A stretch of 64,000 nucleotides of DNA. Source: Massilia sp. PAMC28688. GTDB taxonomy: Bacteria; Pseudomonadota; Gammaproteobacteria; Burkholderiales; Burkholderiaceae_D. The notes beneath the pieces are model-generated. The model was not told where the DNA came from. It saw only the letters and a program-made list of their open reading frames with translations, and did no database searches. The translations under genes were made by a program, and so were the position numbers. The stretch lies in contig NZ_CP080378.1 in the NCBI RefSeq assembly GCF_019443445.1, positions 4,216,001-4,280,000 of the forward strand, given 5' to 3'. Shown piece after piece: positions 60,756-64,000 of this stretch; position 1 is the first letter of the stretch; every line of letters starts with the position of its first letter.

Positions 60756-62849
60756 ATGCCTGACGCCGCCGCCATCTTGTCCGACCCAGCCGACCCCTTC
60801 GCCAGCCTCAATAACGAGCAGCGCGCCGCGGTCGACCACGATATCGACGTGGCGGCTGATCAGTCGCGCCCCTTGCTGGTCATTGCAGGGGCCGGCTCCG
60901 GCAAGACCAGTACCCTGGCCCACCGTGTCGCGCGCCTGATCATGCGTGGCGCCGATCCCCAGCGTATTTTGCTGCTCACGTTTTCGCGCCGGGCGGCCAC
61001 CGAGATGGGTAACCGCGCCGGCGCCGTACTGCAGCGCGTGTTTGCGCTGAACGCGGGCCAGGCGCCGGCCAGCCTGCCGTGGGCCGGCACCTTCCACAGC
61101 ATCGGGGCGCGGCTGTTGCGCGAGTACGCGGGCCGGATCGGCCTGGAGTCCTCGTTCACCATCCATGACCGCGGCGATTCCGAGGACCTGATGGGGATGG
61201 TGCGCCACGAAATCGGCCTGACCCAGACCCAGAAGCGCTTTCCTCTCAAGGGCACCTGCCTGTCCATCTATTCGCGGGTCGTCAACAGCCAGGAGCCGCT
61301 GGGCCTGGTCCTGCAAAGCACTTTCCCCTGGTGCGCCGAATGGGAGCAGGAACTCAAGACCCTGTTTGGCGCCTACGTCGACGCCAAGCAGGAACAGAAC
61401 GTCCTCGATTATGACGACTTGCTGCTGTTCTGGTCGGAGATGGCGGCAGACCCCGCACTGGGACCGGAAATTGGCGCCTTGTTCGACCATGTACTGGTGG
61501 ATGAATACCAGGACACCAACCGCCTGCAGGCGGCCATCATTACCGGCATGAAGCCGGACGGGCAGGGTGTGATGGTGGTCGGTGACGACGCCCAGTCGAT
61601 CTATTCCTTCCGGGGCGCCACCGTGAGGAATATCCTCGACTTCCCGTCCCAGTTCAGCCGGCAGGCCCGCATCGTGACGCTGGAGCGCAATTACCGCTCC
61701 ACCCAGCCGATCCTGGATGCATCCAATGCCCTTATTGCGGCGGCGCTGGAGCGCCACGCCAAAACGCTGTGGACCGACAAGGTATCGAGCGCCAGGCCAC
61801 AGCTGGTGCTCATTCCCGACGAAGCCGAACAGGCACGCTGGGTGTGCAGCCGCGTCCTCGAACAGCGGGAAGCCGGGATGGCGCTGACGTCGCAGGCGGT
61901 CCTGTTTCGCGCCGCCAGTCACAGCGCGGCGCTGGAGCTGGAACTGATGCGGCGTAATGTCCCCTTCGTCAAATTCGGTGGCCTGAAATTTCTGGAAGCG
62001 TCCCACATCAAGGACGTGCTGGCGGTGCTGCGTTTTGCGCAGAATCCGAGCGGGCGCCTGGCCGGCTTCCGCGTGGCCCAGCTGATCCCCGGGATCGGCG
62101 CGGCCACCGCCACCCGCCTGCTTGACGCGGTGGGCGCAGCGGCAGAACCGGTCCGCGCGGTCGAAGAGTTTGCCGCGCCGCCCAAAAGCGCGGGCGACTG
62201 GAATGCCTTTGTGGCCCTGTACAAGGCCCTGCGTGCACCGGGCTTGCGCTGGCCGGCAGACATCGAACTGGTCAAACACTGGTATCTGCCGCACCTGGAA
62301 CGCATGCACGATGATGCGGCGGTGCGCTGCGCCGATGTGGAACAGCTCTCGCGCCTGGCCGGCGGGCACGGATCGCGCGAAAGCTTCCTGGCCGAGATCA
62401 CGCTCGACCCGCCCGAGGCAACCAGCGACCGCGCTGGTCCGCCCCGTCTCGATGAAGACTACCTCATCCTGTCGACCATCCACTCGGCCAAGGGCCAGGA
62501 ATGGAAATCGGTGCATGTGCTCAATGTGGTGGACGGCTGCATCCCGTCCGACATGGCCACGGGGAACGCGGCCGACATCGAGGAAGAACGGCGCCTGCTG
62601 TATGTGGCCATGACGCGCGCGCGCGAACAGCTGCATCTGGTGGTGCCCAACCGCTTTTTCATCAAGCAGCAGGCCCAGATGGGCGACCGCCACGTGTATG
62701 CCGCCCGCACCCGCTTCATCACGCCGCTCATGCTCAAGCACTACGAAGAGTGCGTGTGGTCAAACGCCCAGACTGCGGTGACGAAGAAGCCCATGCCCGA
62801 CAGCGTACGCATGCTGGTGCGGGACCGGGCCCGCAGTGCATGGAAGTGA
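60756..62849 (+). CDS. UvrD/Rep-family ATP-dependent DNA helicase
   Basis: A 697-residue superfamily 1 helicase. Walker A GAGSGKT at 45-51, then LLTFSRRAATEM (Ia), VDEYQDTN (II), VVGDDAQSIYSFRGA (III), LERNYRSTQPIL (IV), TIHSAKGQEWKSVHVL (V) and YVAMTRAREQLHL (VI). It is shorter than UvrD by about 25 residues and has no C-terminal Tudor-like tail. It acts in repair or replication restart. The upstream element with DnaA-box pairs may regulate it. Confidence 0.92.
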   Translation: MPDAAAILSDPADPFASLNNEQRAAVDHDIDVAADQSRPLLVIAGAGSGKTSTLAHRVARLIMRGADPQRILLLTFSRRAATEMGNRAGAVLQRVFALNAGQAPASLPWAGTFHSIGARLLREYAGRIGLESSFTIHDRGDSEDLMGMVRHEIGLTQTQKRFPLKGTCLSIYSRVVNSQEPLGLVLQSTFPWCAEWEQELKTLFGAYVDAKQEQNVLDYDDLLLFWSEMAADPALGPEIGALFDHVLVDEYQDTNRLQAAIITGMKPDGQGVMVVGDDAQSIYSFRGATVRNILDFPSQFSRQARIVTLERNYRSTQPILDASNALIAAALERHAKTLWTDKVSSARPQLVLIPDEAEQARWVCSRVLEQREAGMALTSQAVLFRAASHSAALELELMRRNVPFVKFGGLKFLEASHIKDVLAVLRFAQNPSGRLAGFRVAQLIPGIGAATATRLLDAVGAAAEPVRAVEEFAAPPKSAGDWNAFVALYKALRAPGLRWPADIELVKHWYLPHLERMHDDAAVRCADVEQLSRLAGGHGSRESFLAEITLDPPEATSDRAGPPRLDEDYLILSTIHSAKGQEWKSVHVLNVVDGCIPSDMATGNAADIEEERRLLYVAMTRAREQLHLVVPNRFFIKQQAQMGDRHVYAARTRFITPLMLKHYEECVWSNAQTAVTKKPMPDSVRMLVRDRARSAWK

Positions 62850-62860
62850 CAGCTTCGGCG

Positions 62861-63757
62861 TCAAGCCGGATCGAGGCGCGTGGCCACGGCCACGTACTGG
62901 TAAGGCACGCCGTCGGCATCCTTGAAGGCGAGCGCCGCGCAGCGAAGGGTCAGGGGGGCGCCGTCGGGAGTGGTGGTGCGGATGTCGCCGGCCCAACCCG
63001 AATCGCGCGCGAGGGCGTCGGTAATGGCGCGCGCCAGCGGGGCCGGGAAGACCCCCGGATGCAGCACGTGGAGGTCGCGCCCCAGCAACTGCGCGCGGTC
63101 GCGCTGCGCCAGGCGGCAGGTATAGTCGTTGGCGTCGATGATGCGGCCCTGTGCGTCGAGGGTCAGCACCAGGGCGTGCTGCTCCAGCACGGCCTGCAGC
63201 TTTTGCACGCGCGCCAGTTCCTCGCGCAGGCTGCGGCGCTGGGTGGCCGCCGCCTTGAGCGTGGCGTACGCGCGCAGCGACGAGATCACGGTGGTAAACA
63301 GCTTGCGCGTGGTCAGGTCGGCCTTGCACCAGAAATCATTGATGTCGTAGTCGACAATGATGCTGTGCTCCAGCGCCTGTCCGGGCTGGCCGGTGCGCAG
63401 CACGATGCGCACCAGGTCGTTGCCAAGTTCGCCGCGGATCTGGCGCGCCACGCGCAGTCCGGCGTCGGGCGACTCCATGATCACGTCCAGCAAGACCATC
63501 GCGATGTCATCCGTGCCCTGGAGAATGGCAAGGGCCTCCGCGCCGCTGTAGGCGTGCAGAAAGCTCAGGCGCCGTCCCTGGAAATGGGTATTGCTGAGCG
63601 CGAACTTGGTGACGACGTGGACATCGACGTCATCGTCGACGATCAGGATACGCCAGGGGGGCGGTTCCGGCTCCCCGCCTTCAGCCCCGTTGAGGGGATC
63701 GTCGTCCTGGATGACCAGGTCGCCATGGGCGCTGTCGTCTGCGGGGTTGGTGGGCAT
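62861..63757 (-). CDS. DUF3369/PAS response regulator
   Basis: A 298-residue protein. The receiver domain (about 36-155) has phospho-acceptor D91 in VLLDVIME and the acidic pocket VDDD at 40-43. The stretch 'IVLRTGQPGQALEHSIIVDYDINDFWCKADLTTRKLFTTVISSLRAY' is the DUF3369 signature usually placed before an HD-GYP or GGDEF output, but here a PAS domain (about 185-295) ends the protein, with no enzyme or DNA-binding output. No adjacent histidine kinase is seen. Convergent with the helicase across 11 bp. Confidence 0.87.
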   Translation of the reverse strand: MPTNPADDSAHGDLVIQDDDPLNGAEGGEPEPPPWRILIVDDDVDVHVVTKFALSNTHFQGRRLSFLHAYSGAEALAILQGTDDIAMVLLDVIMESPDAGLRVARQIRGELGNDLVRIVLRTGQPGQALEHSIIVDYDINDFWCKADLTTRKLFTTVISSLRAYATLKAAATQRRSLREELARVQKLQAVLEQHALVLTLDAQGRIIDANDYTCRLAQRDRAQLLGRDLHVLHPGVFPAPLARAITDALARDSGWAGDIRTTTPDGAPLTLRCAALAFKDADGVPYQYVAVATRLDPA

Positions 63758-63875
63758 GGGTCAACACTATGACACCGCAGCCGCTTTGTCAAAGAAAAAA
63801 CGACTTATCCCCCGTTTTTCAGTCTTGTAGGAATTTGCCTAAGGTCATGTTGAGCAAGCTCAAGGCCTCAAGTTA

Positions 63876-63992
63876 AGTCATTGATTTTATTGCGCAAAAT
63901 TTTTGCCTGCGGAATGTGCATTTTGTCGAAACCCGCTTCAATACTGGGCTTGCGGCTTGTCAAGAGGGGCTTATCCACACTGTTATCCACAA
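63876..63992 (+). repeat. DnaA-box-bearing intergenic element, copy 2
   Basis: Partner of the element at 60454, in the same orientation. It ends with TTATCCACA at 63971 and TTATCCACA at 63983, 12 bases apart, eight bases from the window edge. The gene it precedes, if any, is outside the window. 63758-63875 hold no gene. Confidence 0.75.
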
Positions 63993-64000
63993 TTTATGTG

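Overview
The window is high-GC DNA from a beta-proteobacterium, most likely an Oxalobacteraceae member of the Massilia/Telluria type. This is inferred from the gene families: TonB receptors with halogenases, many c-di-GMP proteins, a NasT/NirBD/NasA nitrate cluster, and DnaA-box-bearing intergenic repeats. No rRNA, tRNA, CRISPR array or complete insertion sequence was seen. Because of the high GC, long antisense reading frames cover most real genes; they are omitted.

Positions 1-16.4 kb form a carbohydrate or glycoside uptake locus that looks controlled by one LacI-family repressor. It holds two TonB-dependent receptors (the first runs off the left edge), two PrnA-type flavin-dependent halogenases on either side of an orphan periplasmic sugar-binding protein, the LacI regulator and a cytoplasmic GH1 beta-glucosidase. 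Near-palindromes of the form TGGAA-NCGN-TTCCA lie just upstream of both receptors, the binding protein, the glucosidase and, unexpectedly, a cation/proton antiporter. At three of these sites a promoter can be placed just upstream of the palindrome. A 163-bp MITE-like hairpin sits exactly at the stop codon of the first halogenase.

Positions 16.4-23 kb carry an L,D-transpeptidase, an RsbRD-N/PAS/GGDEF/EAL protein, a secreted metzincin-type protease and a secreted nuclease. Positions 23-26.3 kb form a repeat-rich, gene-poor accessory patch with one unusual protein gene and several tandem repeats. Positions 26.3-43.3 kb hold housekeeping and signalling genes: an RsbQ-like hydrolase facing a multi-PAS GGDEF/EAL protein, a Suv3-like helicase, hemerythrin, a class A penicillin-binding protein, an acyltransferase, a membrane hydrolase, a YbaK-type deacylase, a diguanylate cyclase, an LVIVD lipoprotein, a dienoyl-CoA isomerase and a SixA-like phosphatase.

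Positions 43.3-52.4 kb form a complete assimilatory nitrate/nitrite unit: nasT, a leader with a sigma-54 promoter, two ANTAR-type hexaloop hairpins and a terminator, then narK, nirB, nirD, an FAD oxidoreductase and nasA. NasT probably reads the leader to let transcription through the terminator.

Positions 52.4-64 kb contain stress and detoxification genes: YjdM, an erythromycin-esterase/phosphoribosyltransferase operon, an HdeD-like protein, S-formylglutathione hydrolase, a chromate-transporter pair, and a 58-residue zinc-finger protein. They are followed by a UvrD-type helicase and a DUF3369/PAS response regulator. Two diverged copies of a roughly 115-bp element with paired DnaA-box-like sequences lie upstream of the helicase and at the right edge of the window.
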